Part shown: one piece after another, positions 4,710 to 5,031 of the stretch
Layout: each line of letters starts with the position of its first letter
Numbering within the stretch: position 1 is the stretch's first letter
From: Oscillospiraceae bacterium
Lineage (GTDB): Bacteria > Bacillota > Clostridia > Oscillospirales > CAG-272
Reading direction: 5' to 3'
Length of the DNA stretch: 5,031 nucleotides
Assembly: GCA_015063655.1 (NCBI GenBank)
Contig: SVTU01000098.1
Coordinates: 1 to 5,031, forward strand
Position numbers and translations under genes: made by a program
Notes under the pieces: generated by a model
The model's database searches: none
The model's input: the letters and a program-made list of their open reading frames with translations, nothing else
Told to the model about the DNA's origin: nothing

Positions 4710-5031
4710 ATGAAAGAGAACAAACTCGTCGAACTTTCAATGGACTTCTCCGTTGACATCATAAACCTCGTTAAGTTTCTAAAATCTAATCACGAAACGA
4801 TTATATCCAACCAAATCGGCAGAAGCGGCACCTCTATTGGAGCTAATATTCACGAAGCACAATACGCACAAGGAACGAAGGACTTTATATCCAAATTTGA
4901 AATAGCTCTTAAAGAAGCAAGCGAAACAGGATATTGGCTTGAACTGCTATATAGAACAAAGTATATTGATGAGCAGACTTTCAAAGCGTTATCCTCCAAG
5001 TGTACTTCTTTGAGAGTTATGTTAATCGCAT
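4710..5031 (+). CDS. Four-helix bundle protein (23S rRNA intervening-sequence / S23 / Avd-like family), 3' end missing
   Basis: The start is ATG 4710 behind a full AGGAGGTG (4697-4704). The frame is open to the window end, giving 107 residues; the family is usually around 115-125 residues, so only a short tail should be missing. Signature stretches are IGRSGTSIGANIHEA (36-50) and FEIALKEASETGYWLELL (63-80), with four amphipathic helices at about 6-26, 29-52, 57-82 and 87-107. This superfamily was first seen encoded in intervening sequences of bacterial 23S rRNA genes, and it is structurally related to Avd of diversity-generating retroelements, which forms a basic pentamer binding nucleic acid. 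No rRNA or reverse transcriptase is in view, so its role here is unknown. Its AT-leaning codons and position behind a hairpin repeat suggest that it travels with that repeat. Confidence 0.93.
   Translation, partial: MKENKLVELSMDFSVDIINLVKFLKSNHETIISNQIGRSGTSIGANIHEAQYAQGTKDFISKFEIALKEASETGYWLELLYRTKYIDEQTFKALSSKCTSLRVMLIA

Noticed and set aside
4504..5031. A diversity-generating retroelement, suggested by the Avd-like fold of the last gene
   Set aside because: No reverse transcriptase, template repeat or variable repeat pair is visible in the window; the family also has many members unlinked to such systems.

Overview
The window looks like a chromosomal segment of an uncultured, fairly GC-rich Clostridia-type Firmicute, plausibly a gut Oscillospiraceae or related Eubacteriales. 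This is inferred from gene families, strong AGGAGG-type ribosome binding sites, TTGACA-17-TATAAT promoters and a CCA-encoding tRNA-Gln. No rRNA or other marker fixes the taxon. All supported genes are on the + strand.

Bases 1-3461 hold a compact operon of five genes. It begins with the 3' end of an MBOAT O-acyltransferase, followed by its usual partner, an SGNH-hydrolase-like membrane-anchored protein. Next come a small lipoprotein, a three-helix membrane protein with a long cytoplasmic coiled coil, and a short family-I inorganic pyrophosphatase. Spacing is 14 bp or less, with ATGA start/stop overlaps at two junctions, and a bulged GC-rich intrinsic terminator closes the unit. The first two genes point to O-acylation of an exported polysaccharide. 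The roles of the next two are unknown. The pyrophosphatase is a housekeeping enzyme that could pull pyrophosphate-releasing reactions forward.

Bases 3503-3665 hold tRNA-Gln(UUG) with a consensus promoter and a 19-bp perfect terminator stem.

Bases 3618-5031 are different in character. Two AT-rich units follow the tRNA head to tail. Each begins with the same 13 bases (AGCCAACAAAAAA, which in the first unit is the end of the tRNA acceptor plus CCA and six further bases). Each continues with a terminator-like hairpin whose stem sequence differs but whose pairing is kept. Then comes a 156-174 bp composite repeat built of short 3-nt-loop hairpins, separated first by AATGATG and then by its reverse complement CATCATT. 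A sigma-A-type promoter and one AT-rich gene follow. The first gene encodes an unrecognised two-helix membrane protein. The second encodes a four-helix bundle protein of the 23S-rRNA intervening-sequence/Avd-like superfamily, cut by the window end. The repeats are partly identical over 62 bp and differ by one clean 18-bp hairpin unit.

The best candidate for something undescribed is this tRNA-adjacent, cassette-like array of [terminator hairpin - inverted multi-hairpin repeat - promoter - gene]. Mobility is inferred from structure only; no recombinase or transposase is visible.
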